Origin: Steinernema hermaphroditum
Taxonomy: Eukaryota > Nematoda > Chromadorea > Rhabditida > Steinernematidae
Assembly (NCBI GenBank): GCA_030435675.1
Contig: CM059624.1
Location: 6,038,769-6,102,768 of the forward strand
DNA length: 64,000 nt
Reading direction: 5' to 3'
The notes beneath the pieces are model-generated. The model was not told where the DNA came from, searched no databases, and saw only the letters and a list, made by a program, of their open reading frames with translations. The position numbers and the translations under genes were made by a program. Positions 1 to 13,300 of the stretch are shown piece after piece (positions within the stretch are counted from its first letter, which is position 1; every line of letters starts with the position of its first letter).

Positions 1-42
1 TCCCATCATAAGAAATAGAAACGTTTCTCAGGGATTTCACAG

Positions 43-660
43 TTCACTTTGGAAAGGACAGGCGGTGATCAGATTAAGCTACCAGTAAAATCACTAAAAG
101 AGGGCACCAAAAAGGGAGAAATCTTTTGGCGTACATACCAGAATGACCTTTTTGTAAATCCAATTAGGTAGAAATGGCCTTTGCCCAATACCTTGGCCCT
201 TTCATCCTTGGTAATATTTAGGAACAGAACATGTTCGCTTCGAATCGAATTCCAAGAGAAGGTACATGCGGTGCATCAACTCGACCTAATCGCTGTTTCA
301 GGGGCCAGCGTGACGATATCCGTCTATATGGAACCGGGGATCCCTCGCCCCAACGAGGCCTTCGTCGAAGCCACTCTGAGCGCGAACAAGATTCTGTCCA
401 GGGCGGAGCTGACTCTGGAGGCGTCGAAAAAGAAGAAAAAAAAGAAGAAACACAAATCTGTTGTGTCTTTCTCTCTTAAAGCGCCTCCAAGTAAGACCCA
501 TCATTAGAATGCTGGATTGAGATTCCCATTTCCAGCCCCGCTTTTCGTTTTTCCTCGGTCAATCCTGGAGGCACCAGAGGCGCCTGCGGCTTCGATATCT
601 TGGGATGATCTAGAGATCGCTGACATCTCAGATGAAGAAGGTGGGTTAATCACTTGTTGA
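43..660 (+). CDS. 3' part of unrecognised gene, left edge
   Basis: Three exons in matching phases: about 43-167 (its acceptor is either 'ctcag' ending near 31 or 'cacag' ending at 42), 222-490 and 536-660. The intron at 168-221 is phase 2 and the intron at 491-535 is phase 1. The joined reading frame starts FTLERTGGDQIKLPVKSL, passes through a strand-rich segment (SGASVTISVYME), a run of eight lysines, and an acidic end (SWDDLEIADISDEE), and closes at TGA 658-660. A donor-like GT at 641 means it could continue instead of stopping. The 5' end lies outside the window. The basic run followed by an acidic tail suggests a nuclear protein, but I recognise no family. Confidence 0.5.
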
Positions 661-1810
661 ATTTGACTTTCACTTGACTAATCACTTGTATCCGGCTTTA
701 AATCTCGCGCGTGAAGACAAATCGTCTCATGCTCGAGATCATGCAGCCAAATTACCGTAATCTCATGGTTACAATGGAAAGCGGTTCTCCCATCTGCGTT
801 AAAGGAAGCTTAAGTTCAACCTGATTGCCTCATTGCTTTGTGCCGTTGGATTAGTCTTCTCTGAATTCTGTCCCGATTTTCTACCGTAACCCGACTTTTG
901 CGATAAGAAGAAGCCAAATGCTTTGGGTACTCATCACCTCTTGGCTTTTCACCTAGTCACTTGAGTGCATGCTCCCATTTGGTCGCATGTTTTGAAAATT
1001 GGAAGAGGTTTTTTACACGTTCAATCTACATTGTATCCTTTCTTGTCCAGGCACCCGTGTAAGTTGTTTGCGCGCCAGAAAGTTACGGTATTTTTTAAAT
1101 TTTATTGATTTTCATCCTTTTGAAACGGTCAGTTTTATGGAGATTTATCGATTCACCCCTTTTGTTGCTGCCCCCCCCCCCCCCCCCCCATCGGCGGCTT
1201 GTGCTAAAGAAGGAGCCACACTGCGCGCCGCCGCTTCCGATCGCTTTTTGTTATTCTACTCACGCCCTGACCGCTGCCTGCAAAGCGTACTTGTTCTGAC
1301 AACGTATGCACGGCACAGAAGTAGTACAACTCTGGGATGCCGACATCGGTCTACAGTATCTACAGCGAGATGAGTCGTTTACTCGCAAATGTTTTCCATT
1401 TCCGCTAATGCGCCGCGTCATCCGTCTGCGCCCTCGCACAGAGATGACCAGACTCTCACTCACTAGGTTACATTACGCACAGTCGGGATCCAGACGACCT
1501 TAGTCATTACCATACCCCCGTGCAAAACGAGAGTTGTACTTTCGATAGTAGGTTGCGGTACTTGAGCGTACTGTTGCATACTGATTTCACCTACTTCTCT
1601 GTTTTGCCTGTCGGCGCCTCCCGACGCACAAAAAGTGCACTCATAAACGCTGGCCCGTGCTTCGTTCGCAGACAAAGGCGGTACCAGACTCTGTCGCGCC
1701 AGGTCCACTGCAGGTCCTTTGTGCCTGTGCGGGCGGACTTCTTCCGTGACCTGAGAGATGCGATCTATTCTTAGAGCAGGGGGCCTATTTATGTGCTCCG
1801 TTTGAGAATC
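661..1810. other. Gene-free stretch with poly-C tract
   Basis: No phase-consistent exon chain was found. The short ORFs here look like chance reading frames. The stretch holds a run of 19 C at 1171-1189. It probably contains the 5' flank of the gene starting at 1825. Confidence 0.4.
1171..1189 (+). repeat. Homopolymer of 19 C
   Basis: Uninterrupted run of C, the longest homopolymer noticed in the window. Possible length polymorphism or sequencing error. Confidence 0.9.
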
Positions 1811-1819
1811 TGTTTCCAG
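1811..1819 (+). promoter_or_regulatory. Probable spliced-leader acceptor
   Basis: A 'tgtttccag' sequence ends five bases before ATG 1825 with no plausible donor just upstream. This is the layout expected for an SL trans-splice site. Inferred from sequence only. Confidence 0.4.
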
Positions 1820-1824
1820 GAACC

Positions 1825-3386
1825 ATGTCGTCGACTCCTAGCCGCCCTGCCCAAGTGATCGAGGAGCGTTTCGTTGACGTCGACAAGGAGAAGGAGCCAC
1901 AGAGAGCGCGAGTGGAGGGAGTTGTCGCGGAGCCGGTGAAACATGCCCACTCCTTGTCCACCTGTGTCGCCTCTTCCCACTCGATCAAAGTGTTCGCGTC
2001 CGTATTTTCGCGTGACATGGAACACGAACGAACCACGGGAACGATGAAAGCCTCAGCTTTCGCGTCGATTGAGGCGACGTTCGCAGCCTCTACGCTCGTC
2101 GAGTCCACTGCCGCTCCCCTGGAGCTCAGGCGACGAAACGCGAGGCAAAGCGTCTTCCACCACGCAAAAGAAAAAAACAGATACTCTGTGGTATATTTCT
2201 CCCGATCTGGCGTTTCTAAAGCACAGTTTAGAGTGCGACTTTTGCTGTGCCGGAAGAAGAAGAAGTTCAGTGGCTTCCTCCGCCACCGGAGCCTTCGCTG
2301 GTAGGGTTTACCCAAGCGTTAACATGCAAGCTTTGATTTCAGCAAGTGGCCACGGTCAAAGGCCGCAAGAGGAAGTCCGACGCCATGAACGAGCTTCCGA
2401 GAATTGACGTAGGAGTGAAATGTATCACTGGCCTTGGAAACGTTAGCGTGTTTAGGTGAACGTGCCCAACGTTGGAAGTCATTCCGTGTTCATGACGCCT
2501 CCCGACGACTCTCAGCTCGCCGCGAACCCAGAGGTCTCGAATGTGAGTGGCCTTTTCCAGGTAAGCACAGTGATAGATATGAAGGATACGATCGGTCATT
2601 TAAACCTGATATTTGATCCTCTCTTCAGATGGATGCACAGACTCCGAGTGTTCGCAAACCCAAGAAGCGCCGCGACCGTCGAGCCGACGCCTGGGCCGAT
2701 GTCCACAACAGGCTTCTTGCCCAGCATAGCACTCACACGGAAGTCGTGGTACTCCTCACACAACCCCGTTTACATGAACTTCTCCTTGTTTAGCCTCGAG
2801 CCCGGAACGAAGCCACTCCGCCTGCTCAAGTACAACCTATAGCCCAACAATTTGTGAGTCCGTCCATGATGGCTCCGCCTGTCCAACCTCGTCACCCTCA
2901 TCAACGTCCTCGATCCCCACCTTCGATGCAACCACCGCCGAACTACCCATTTAATTTTATGGTAAAAATCGATCATTAAACGTATTTTGTAATGACTTCT
3001 AGGTTCCTCGAGCTCCCCCTCCTCCTCCTAGGCCAACTCCCCAGCAGTGTGCCCAGTATATAGCGTGGGTAAGATTCCGTTCTTCATCTTTGATGAGTAA
3101 CCATGACTTCCTCTAGGCTCGCATGAACGGAGTCATCGTTGACTCAATTATGGACCAATTCCAACACATGTTACCTCCTGTTCTTCCTACCATGGCTCCG
3201 CAACCGCCGAACTTCTATCCAGTCCAACCTCAGGCACCACCTCAACTCTATCCCCCGCACTCAATCGCTCAAGTCCCCCTTCCCTTCCCTTTCCCTCACC
3301 TTGCTCCTCCAGGAGGACTCTACCCAAACCCCATGTACATGTATCTCCAGGCGTTGTCCGCGCAGCGACAGCCTCGCCCCCAGTGA
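1825..3386 (+). CDS. Proline-rich protein, unknown function, 8 exons
   Basis: Exons 1825-2187, 2232-2300, 2343-2408, 2456-2560, 2629-2745, 2794-2961, 3003-3068 and 3117-3386, all joined by phase-0 introns, give about 407 residues. The N-terminal 120 residues are mixed and charged. The middle holds basic patches of nuclear-localisation type (KGRKRKS, RKPKKRRDRRAD). From about residue 240 the protein is rich in Pro and Gln (PPVQPRHPHQRP, then VPRAPPPPPRP), and it ends with Pro/Tyr/Gln-rich sequence and ...QRQPRPQ. The start at 1825 is chosen for the acceptor-like site just upstream. The exon 5 donor could be three bases earlier. I recognise no named domain. A proline-rich nuclear or RNA-associated protein is a guess. 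An AATAAA follows at 3498. Confidence 0.65.
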
Positions 3387-3497
3387 ACTCGCACTGCCTC
3401 CGCTGCGATATCCCCGTGTCCTGATCTCTTGTTCAGATCTTTGTTGTCAACAAATTGTACATAAGATATTTGAGATATATGTCTATGAAGATAACGA

Positions 3498-3503
3498 AAT
3501 AAA
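3498..3503 (+). terminator. Poly(A) signal AATAAA
   Basis: AATAAA 112 bases after the stop of the proline-rich gene, in AT-rich sequence. Confidence 0.55.
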
Positions 3504-4734
3504 CATCTTGCCCTCTGGTCTTCAGAAAGCATTTTACGCGGAGTGCCATTGGATAGTAGCAGGCCACCCATCAAATCCCTCCCACTCCTCATAACTACAT
3601 GCCTTTGCTAGTCATGTGACACCTCCTTCCATGACTTCACCCTCACCCAACACTTCTGTTTCCAGGACGACAAAGCCGATGATTACTCCCACTGAGTATC
3701 AATTTAATGAGAGTCCTCGATACCGCAGGCCCTCCGGTGGCCGTTCTCTGCGTCTGAACCTTTCTCACGTATTTGTGCCCAAAATAACACTGATCAGCCT
3801 GGACCTAATTACTCTCGTAATTAGGCAGTTCTCAGAATTACATCTTTGCTTAATATTGGCGTTCCCATGTGCGATCGCAGGCTAATTACCATTTATCATG
3901 TTGTTTCCCTTTCTGCAGTCTTCATCGTCTGTCCTGTGCAGAAACAGTCCTTTTTCCACAGAGCCACGTCAGACTGCGCATAAATTAAAATAACTTTCGC
4001 AATCTCTCTCTCGATTCCCACAGTCCTCTTCGCTTATTAGCGATGAGGGATAGCTCCCTCATGTAACTTCTGGTTTTCCATCGAATCGTCCGTTGCATTA
4101 ACCAATTAACTCGCTGTTCGAAGCGGCGCCACGATGCGCGTCTCCTTTTCGAACACGTCGACTCCGTTGGTAGCCAGGAAACGCTTTTCCGTCGGCGATT
4201 GGGCTGCCGCCGCAGACAGTCCATAGGCGGCGACTTCGCTGATTCACAGTGCGAATCACTAAGTTGGGATCGGGATGATGAGGCGACGGAAAGAGCGCCA
4301 TAGTCGTTTGTTTCATTTCACAATGCGACTGTGCAGGATTGTCGCGCGTGGAGTATTCTCCGGAACGTCTCTACTTTTGGGTGTTTGACAGTGATCTCCT
4401 ACAGAAAGCTGTGCTTTCTGCTTTGGGTGGTTTATCCCTCAAACGGATTTCAGTATGCGTTGTCGAAGATTTTTGACCAACTAAAGATTGCTGTTTCAAC
4501 GATTCATCTCTATGGTTACAATTAGTAGGGGAACCGCCCGCACCGCCATCATCCCCTCGGGTTAGCACCGTCGACGCTTCCTGCTCCTCTAATTCGGCGC
4601 TAATCATTGGTCTAGACGTGCGCGGCCTGCAATCGCACCTGCTGGCGCGAGTCCAAATACGATTAGACTCGTGAGGACAGCGCATCTCCGTCGCCTCGGA
4701 GCCGTCGGCGGTCCTTGTTTCTGTTGCGAAATCG

Positions 4735-4762
4735 TCGGCGACAAACAACGCTTTGTCGCCGA
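4735..4762. repeat. Perfect hairpin, 11-base arms
   Basis: TCGGCGACAAA and its complement with a six-base loop, in an otherwise gene-free region. Confidence 0.8.
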
Positions 4763-6059
4763 TGAAGACACGGAAACGCCGTCGCGCATTCATGCCCACA
4801 TACGGTTTTTTTTTTCGGTTCCCACCATAAACCGCGCCCCGGGGCCGTGCTCCCTGCGACCGCCGCACAAACAGCGTTGGGAAAAACACCGTCGCCATTC
4901 GTTGTTTTGAGCGCGGCCGACGGATAAAGGGGTGTTTTGCTACCGTATCGCTAGAGCTCTCCCTCGTCGGTTACAAAGAGGCGGATGTATTTATGGCTGC
5001 GGGGACGATTCCACCCCTTTGTGGACAAGTTCGGGCTCGATAGGAGCTTCCAGTGTACAGCACTTTGACAAAAAAGGTCAAACTTTCTAACGCCTGGCAT
5101 CTTCGAAGCATCTGAATGATCGAGTTCCAATAGCGATCGGAATGCATGCATGCATATTCATGCTGGACATTTGTGTCCAAGTATGTGCTTATGTCCGCGC
5201 GCGAAATTCTCCGCCTATCAGCTTGCGCAGTGCCATACAGTTTATTGCTTCAAGATTGAACTATTCGTTTTGCAATCGCCTGGAACCACAAGAAATGGCT
5301 CTCCAAATTGATCATGGGGTTCCCATTTATGTGGACAGCACACTGATTTATGCCTTCTCTCACGAAAGATCATCCCGTCACTGTCCTGCGCATTCTCTCT
5401 AGATCGCTAATGACCTTGTTCAAAGTGATAACTTCCAAATTAGGGTTTTATCCAGGAAAATATCTGAAGCAGAGCGCAAAGGCGTATAATTTTGAATCAC
5501 ATTCCGACGCTTTCTAAGCGTGCTATGATCAAAGGTCATTTTTATCATAGTTTCTCCTCTTTATAGCTATCACCCACAGTCATAATACGGCACGGCTTTT
5601 TTGAACATTTTTGAACAAAACTAAATTTGCTTATTTCAAAAGTGAAAAAATAAGAAAGCCACGCTTCTGTGTAGAATTGTTTTTTTGGGGTTAACGTTTT
5701 TTTTATTTTATTTATTTTTAACTTTTAACATTACGCTCTAATTCGAATATTTATGTTCGGTAATTTGATCTAAACTCGAATTACGTTATCCTTTTTTACG
5801 CCACCTGATACATGTGTTGGCCGAGGGAACAATGTTTGAACAAGGCCCTTCAGGATCCAAAATGGTTTCTTTTTTGTTTTGTCATTTATCTGCAAATGCC
5901 AATTGTGTTCATCGTTAAACATCGCCTAATCTCCGAAGCGAAAACACCACAGAGCATCCTATGTTTACCGCGACCATGTTGTTTCGAATGTGTACGCGCG
6001 AAGGAGTTCAACACAGAGCCATGGAGGGGTGTACGTCCGCGTCATAGTTGTGCTGACTC

Positions 6060-6086
6060 CTGAGGGGCGCCGGATCCGCCCCTCAG
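6060..6086. repeat. GC-rich hairpin, 10-base arms
   Basis: CTGAGGGGCG and its complement around a 7-base loop centred on GGATCC. Confidence 0.75.
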
Positions 6087-7333
6087 AGCCACATTCAAAG
6101 GCGTCGAAAGCGCATCCGTGCCGCCCTCTTTGTGCCGCGGGCTCTCACAGGTGCGTGGAATTTCGTCGGGATTAGGCGCTGCGTTAATTGCGGTCGGATT
6201 AATAACAGATCGCGTGATTCGGCTTCCACTGCTTCGTGAAACGCAATTTATGGCGTTTTTGATGGAAATGATTCCTTGCAGCTACGATACGTCGCGAAGA
6301 ACAGCGGAAGGATCAGCGATCAACGCAGACTGGGAGAAGGCGCCACTTTTGGTATGCTCCACTTTTTGGTCGGTTCCAAAGATTCTGTGCACTCCATTAA
6401 TTCTTCATGGCGGAGCGTAAAGTCAGGTGCATGGAAATTCGCCACAATTTAATTAAGCCTGGAAATAGCGCGGTGCTTGTTTCGCCATCAAGGCGCATTT
6501 CCGCTTTGATGATGTTTGGAAAAATCATAGCGATTTCTGGGATCTTTTCAGCAAAAAAACCTTGTGCACCAAACAGTCTAGAAAAGTAATGTTAAAATAT
6601 GCAATGGCAAGAGTGCCAAAAGAAGAAAGCTTCGAGAACATCGTTTTTGTTTTATTTTCAAATAAATAGCGACAGAAGCATGTCTTTTAAAACCAGCTCT
6701 TGTCTTATTTTGCTTAGAAAAACATAAGACAAAATCAAGGTTTTCCGATAATGACTGTACGCAATAATTGCTCTATAAATATATAAACAATAAAACGTAA
6801 ACATTAAATCCACATAAACGAAATGAGCATCCACGTCGTTGTGTCATCCACATTCTCAGATTAGAGGTGGGACACTGAAATTGGCAAACATGTGGTATGT
6901 CGGAAACATGCTGTAAATTCACATTGTGTGTCGACATAATTGTCGACCATATTGCTAACCCGACTTCTAGTGTTATTGACCATTTGGCCTATTTGGCCTA
7001 TTTGACCATTTTTGAAGGTTAGATCCGAAACGTGACCTTGAATGAGATCCGCTAGATTCTGTCTGTGCAATAAAAAAAACAAGTTACCGAATGGACAATG
7101 ATGAAGTGAATCCTTTGATATGTTCAATGAACCTCCATTCCTCCAATTGTTTAAAGAGGAAACGACCAGGGGATCATAGCTGCTAATAGGCAAAACACAA
7201 AAAGCTACTGTGATATCAGGACTCAAATAGCTCATTTGCGTTATATGGAGATAGAACCCGAAAACTTCACAACAATTACGAAATATCTGGTCAGTCCAGT
7301 AATCTTCTCGCATCCTTAAGGCTTCTAAAAAAG

Positions 7334-10300
7334 ATGGCCGGAGTCAGATTTGCCTTAAAACGAAGGGGACAGAGTCTTCCGAGGACTTCAAGCACAAATG
7401 TGAGGTTGAAACGTCTTTTCAAACGATTATCGTATTTTCCAGATCTTTTCTTCGGAAAGCGAAGAGGAAGACCGGGAGATGAAAAGGAAGAACTCAACCC
7501 GACGACGCAGAACTCCGTCCCCGGCCAGTTCCCATAGCCCCAGTCCAGAAAGCCGCCGCAGGAAACGCGTGGAAACCGGCTCTGATGACCCAAGAAACAG
7601 CAAAACAGAGACATCCCTAAGCGACATCAGCTCGAGTGACGACTCCAGTAGTGAATGTTCGTCTTCTTCGGAAAAACCGAAGACCATCTCCTCTCCATCT
7701 TCTCCATCCAGCTATCGATCCTCGCGCTGTTACTCCTACCGCTCCCGCTCATCCCATCGACGGTCGCCGTCTTGGTCACCGATTCGCTATGATGCGCGCA
7801 TGTGCCAAGTCAGAAGATGGCTCAAAGAGGTACATTTCCTTTATGATTTGGGCCGAATTACGGAACCGGCCCTCCTTAAGTGGCTTCTCAATCTTCAAGT
7901 ACTTTCTATACGATTCTGACTGTTAACCAGAAAGCATGACATCTAAGAAATCTTAAAATCTATAAAACACTGTGAAACCATGCAACAATCATTCTTTAGA
8001 ATCACAGAAGCCGGCAACTGAGATTGGTTGAGCGAGCAGCACCTGCTAGAGAGCCGAATCGAGTGAGGATTACAATGACGGTAAGCAAAGTTTTTATCGT
8101 CTTCTTCTGATTTCTTAAAGATTAGATAAAAGTACAAGTCACTATCAATGAAGCACTAAAATTAACTGTACTGTACTTTCAGGACCAGAAAAGACGCCAA
8201 GAAGAACTTCGTTCCACAAGAGAACGCATCGAGTCATTGCTTGTGGGAGAAGAAACGCCTCCGATCAAGGCAAAGCCATCTCCGAACGACGTGATAGTCG
8301 TGGTGAGTGATGCAGTTTGAGCAAATAGCGACAAAAACAAAAACATAAAATGTCGAAAGAAAATAATGGCATATTAACTAACCCTCAACGTTGCTGTGTC
8401 CATGACTCATGTCGTTCTTTAAGAACCAGAAAGGGAGTCAGGATAAAGTTCGTGAGCCGCCTCCTACAGAAGAAGTCACGTTCTGCAAATCATCAAGTGT
8501 CAAGGAAACAGCGTCTTCGAAGAAAGCTGAGAAAGAGGTGACAGTGACGGTAAGCGTTAGGGTACCGCTGGATGTTTTGTATGCAGCGAATAGAGCTTTT
8601 CTTATCCACGCAATCGTTCAATTGCTCACTGGCCTAATTAAGGCTCATTTCGCTCCCCGGCAAATTCTCCCAAAGTCTCCCAGAGAACCGTGTCCCACAG
8701 AAGAACCAACCGATTATTCAAGTGTAAAGGAAGACGCACCTCCCAAGGATGTGGAGATGACTCAGAAGAAAACGACAGAAATGGTAGGCCTAGTAGTCCG
8801 AATATGCCTTGATACTCATAGAGATTTCGATGGAAGAAATAGAATGAAAGAGCAAAGAAGATTTACTTCATAAAACAACTCATTTTTAGAATCGCGAACA
8901 TCAGCAAGAACGTAAGGAACAATCGAAGGTCGGCAATCAGTCGGCAGAACTTCCCGTATCCTCCTCGCTGTCCACGTGTATGGACTGTGCAAGGCCCAGA
9001 ACGTCTCAGGAAGACGCAGTCCCGGTAAGTGTCACAAAACCAGTGCGTGGAGAACAAAACGAGGTGTTAGTTTTCGAATCGCCCGGACAAAATGTTCGAC
9101 ACTAAAGAGGCAACCATGATTGACTTACCAGTGAACGCGTTTTGGAAAACCAGAGAGAATGCGGCCAAAGAAAGCGAGCTGCTAGGGAAGATCAAGGCGG
9201 CGAGAGGGAAGGACTGCATGGAACGTCTCATAAGTAAGCTCTGTCATACAAGGTTTAGTTCGGTCTATGTTACAGACCTGGAAGCGCTTCTTGAATTGAA
9301 AAGAACGCAACGACTCGAACTCGAAAGAGTATCGAATGAGGCTCCTGTCGTTCCAAGATCGCCACCTCCCATCAAAACACTACACTTCGAAGATCCTCGA
9401 CGTCGTCGCTCTCTGGACAACGCCAAGAAACCGACGACTTCCACTACAACGTCGTCTGCACCTGGCCCTCCATTTGAACCACTTAAGACTCAACCCAGCT
9501 TGACTCAAAAGCCTCCACTTCTACCACCATCTGTACCCTGCCCTCAAAAGGTGAGATATTATGGTTACGCCTTTCATTACATTTGAAACACTTAAGACAC
9601 AACCCAACTTGACTCAAAAGACTTCACTTCCATCACGTCCAACAGCGTTGGCTGACGATTCCTTTATGGAAGAAATCTTGAATGGAGCAAAACATTACTC
9701 AACCGGGTCATCTGGACTGCTAAAGAGATGTCAAACACAGCAACCATCTTGTTCGAAGGACCTCTATATCCTCTCGATCCCGGAGAATCACTCACGAATG
9801 CAAGATGGTACAGCAAAGGTGGTTTTTGATTTTACAGATAAATCTTCAGAAGTGAATCAGTCCCTCGCAGACTCCATCTCCGCTTCGTTGCAGGAGGAAA
9901 TGCTGGCGCCTTCATCTGCACAACACGTAGGTGGTCCCTTTCAAGAAGGCTATACCATCCCTCTCCTTTAGATGCCTCTTCCTCTGCCGATCAAATCTTC
10001 CGGAGTGAAAATCTCAAAAGAGAAAAATCCCTTCGTCGACGACACACATTCTAAGGCTTCGCTCTTCATTGGAAAACCTCTTCTTAAAAGAAAGGAGAAG
10101 GCCGATGGCAAGGCCGCGGAAATCAAGGCCATCATGAAGAGTAAGTTCTTGGCCTCACCGAGCAGATCTATCAAATTTATTCTCAGTTACCTCGATGCGT
10201 AGCCAGGATATCCAGAATGGTCAAGAAGTCCTTTCGACAGCGCAGGACCCACAGCAGAACAAGAAGAAGATAAGAGGTAAACGCAGATGTCGTTTGATGC

Positions 10301-13300
10301 ACGATCTGGTACTCCGTTAGCACTTCTTACTAACCTCACCTATGGCCTTGTTCACCTCACTACTCACTCCTCTCCGTGTCAGTGATATTTGTGCCAAAAA
10401 TGCTTTGCTCAGATGTATAAACTGTGCTGTAAATAAATTTTTAGTATCACTAACAAAGTCACTAACCTCAGCACCACCTAACAACTTCAGATACTGATAC
10501 GTAAAAGCTATTTTAGACGACCATGAAACAGAAGGCGCCGGAGTCTTCGAGAAGGAGGAGCCCGAACCTGTTTCACATAACAGCAGTTACTCGGCGACAC
10601 AGAAGACTCCTTATGGGAATCGTGAGCAGGCATCGTCCGCTTCGTCGGAGACATATCTCAGCGACGAAGATTCCCATCGGAAAAAGAACGGTAGCCATAG
10701 AAGACACATCCAGCCTTCTGCTTTACGCTCACTATTTTAAGATCGCCACTGCTCTGAGAGAAACATGAAATATCCGAAGAAGAACAGCGAACGCAAAAGA
10801 AGTATGATCTGACCTATCGATACGGTTTTAGAAAATTTGAAATATTTAGGAGGGGTCTTCAAAAAGAGGCAAAAGAAGACAACTTTAGAAAGTGACGACA
10901 GTTCGCCTGAACCCGTTGACAGAAGAAAAGACTCATCAAAACAAAAGAGTCGAGTGAAGAAAAAGAAGCGAATCGACAGATTGTACACCAGTGAAGACGA
11001 CTCTGATAGAAAGAACGGTAGCCGATCTAGTGGATAGCTACTCAACATGACCATTTCTTACATTTAGGAAAGATTTCTAAGCAGCAGAAGAAGCGAAAGA
11101 AGAGCAGAGGTAAAGGTGTTCTTATTTGATTTTAAGCTCAGTTCCACCGTTTAAGCTCCTTCGAGGATGTATCGCGAAGTGGAGTATTCCGACGACAGTG
11201 ATTTTCCTGAACACATCGCCAAAAGGAAGAGCCACACGTCGAGGCGGAAGAATCGTGTGCACAGAAGGCCGAGGACTGTCGACTTTACCGACGATGACTC
11301 GTCAGATCAAGATAACGGTATGCCTTTTACTACTGATCTTGTGGCTGTTGAGAAGAAACGCATCCTCAGAATTTCATCTTTTGCTTCTTATCGATTCATT
11401 GAAATTAGCTTTGCTTAAGTTTTTTTTTTTTGAAGGGAACCGACCTGAAAGCGTTGAAAACGAAGACCACAGGACGGACAACACCGCCACGAGCAGTACA
11501 TCGAATCGATTTACTACCGACAAGAACAGAAAGGTCGATTACATTGAAGTGTCATCCACCGACGACGAGAGTCCACTGGTAAGTGGCAAAGGAGATGTCA
11601 AAGGTGAGATTCACAATAGACGAACATGCACGTAATATCGAATATCAATAGCAAATCAATTCGTTATCTATTCATGTCGTAACCACAACACTCTAGATAT
11701 TCCGCTGATCACGCTTTCCTCGGATGAGAGTGCGCACGAAGGGGTTGCCAACAATGGTAATCTACTATTGAAAAATTTCAACTACAGAGAACATTTCCAG
11801 AACTCAAACAGAACACCTTGCACGCTGACAGTGAGGAAACTGCCAAGGAGCAGAAAGTGTATGCAGGTACGAAAATCACAGTATCTGGAGCTATCCGGTG
11901 CTTCGGAAGTTGTCGAGGTTAGGGCACACTCCGTAGAAGCACTCCACCGTCAGATGAAACAGAAACACACCTTCAGTTCTATCACACATACTTAAACTTC
12001 AACTTTTTAGAGGACACTCAAAACGCGGCAGAAACAGTCCACTGCGCGACTTCCAAACAGAAAGCTGTGTTCATAGAGGAACTCGTTGGCCACGGTAAAG
12101 CGCCAATGCCAACGGCCTCCCCGTCCTCTATGAGCTCTGTTCCGACATCCGAGGAAAACTCTCCGCAGCCTGAACCTCCGTACTTGAGAAAGAAGCAGTA
12201 TGCCTACCGAACGGGAGAGCCAGTTGGAGATGGTCCTATTGACCCTGGTATGTGCATTTCAAAGGGAGTTTCCATTATTCATTTGAAGATGACGTGACAT
12301 CCACTGAAAACGACGACGGCGAAGTCGAAGACAGCACGGAGGATCCGGAGTCCGGATTGTATGAGCGATTGGATCTGTTGCCGTCTTCTTCAGACGTAGG
12401 ACATCGAAGTGAGTCCTCAACGCCGGAAGTCAATGATTTCTCTTCTCCCGGAGGCTCTCTTCCTTCTCTTCCACAACTTGAAGACTTCTCTGTTTCTGGT
12501 AGAGCACCAACATCGTCCTTTTTTTACTGAAAGTCTTCAGAGTCAGCGAAGCCGAATCGTTTGGAGAGCTCCTACTCGGCGACGCCGTTCTTTCCGGGCG
12601 GCAGCTGGACATTCTTCGGCGGCTACCAAGCGCCTCCTGCACCAGGTATCACTTGCAAAACCTGAAGCTGAAGCAGCTGGGTTGTTAAGTTGAAAACGAA
12701 TCATTCCATTACAAAAAAAAAAGCCCAACGAAAATAGAGAGAAATATCTAACTACCTCGATCTTGTTTAGACCTGCATGGAACCCCGAATTCAGTCGATT
12801 ACGAAGGAAGGCACGTAGCAGAGGATGGGCAGAAGAGAAAGGACATCGATGAAATCGAACCTGCAGAAGATGTAGAAGCCGCACCTTCTTTACGTAACGA
12901 ACCTAGCAGTGACTTTCTGGCTACCGCACCTTCCATTTACCGTCCTCAGATCCTCCTTCACTGTAAGAGTTCTAAACTCGATTCCAAGTAAAACAAGGTT
13001 CGCACTCGTGGCGTGTGTTCTCAAAAGGCGTGCAAAAAATCGTTTAAACCTTATAATCAATTGCCAATTGTGAATCAATTGCCATCGCAAGAGACAGGAA
13101 GTTCATTTTGAAGTTGATTTCGGCGATCACACACCATGTTGACAGAATGCGAAGCTTTGTTTCACTTGAAATCGGCTATATCCATTTTATTTCTTCTAGA
13201 TTGTACTACGAATTTAGATGAACATGAATTGGAAGAAGCTGCACCTTTCATCAGCAATATGCATGACAGTGCTGCTCCTACTCCGCCTTATTTCGATGGC

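Larger units (their letters stand above)
3504..7333. other. Gene-free 3.8 kb stretch
   Basis: No exon chain is supported on either strand. It holds two perfect short inverted repeats: 11-base arms at 4735-4745/4752-4762 with a 6-base loop, and 10-base arms at 6060-6069/6077-6086 with a 7-base loop. It also has AT-rich sequence around 5600-5800 and 6640-6830, and a short tandem 'tttggccta' repeat near 6985-7005. GC-rich islands alternate with homeodomain-like TTAATTG/TAATTA sites near 6180-6220, so it may be regulatory. Confidence 0.4.

Noticed and set aside
262..301. Candidate 40-base intron in the left-edge gene
   Set aside because: Removing it breaks the frame, while the uninterrupted frame stays open across it.
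1785..2315. 176-codon minus-strand ORF
   Set aside because: Lies antisense to exons 1-2 of the proline-rich gene, whose plus-strand exons link in frame to six more exons.
4371..4898. 175-codon minus-strand ORF in a gene-free region
   Set aside because: Overlaps several equally long frames on the other strand; no start context, splice sites or homology visible.
6861..7313. 150-codon minus-strand ORF
   Set aside because: AT-rich with a short tandem repeat inside, no splice partners and no family resemblance; likely chance.
9831..9850. 20-base GT...AG segment as an intron in exon 9
   Set aside because: Too short to be spliced, and the frame reads through without it.
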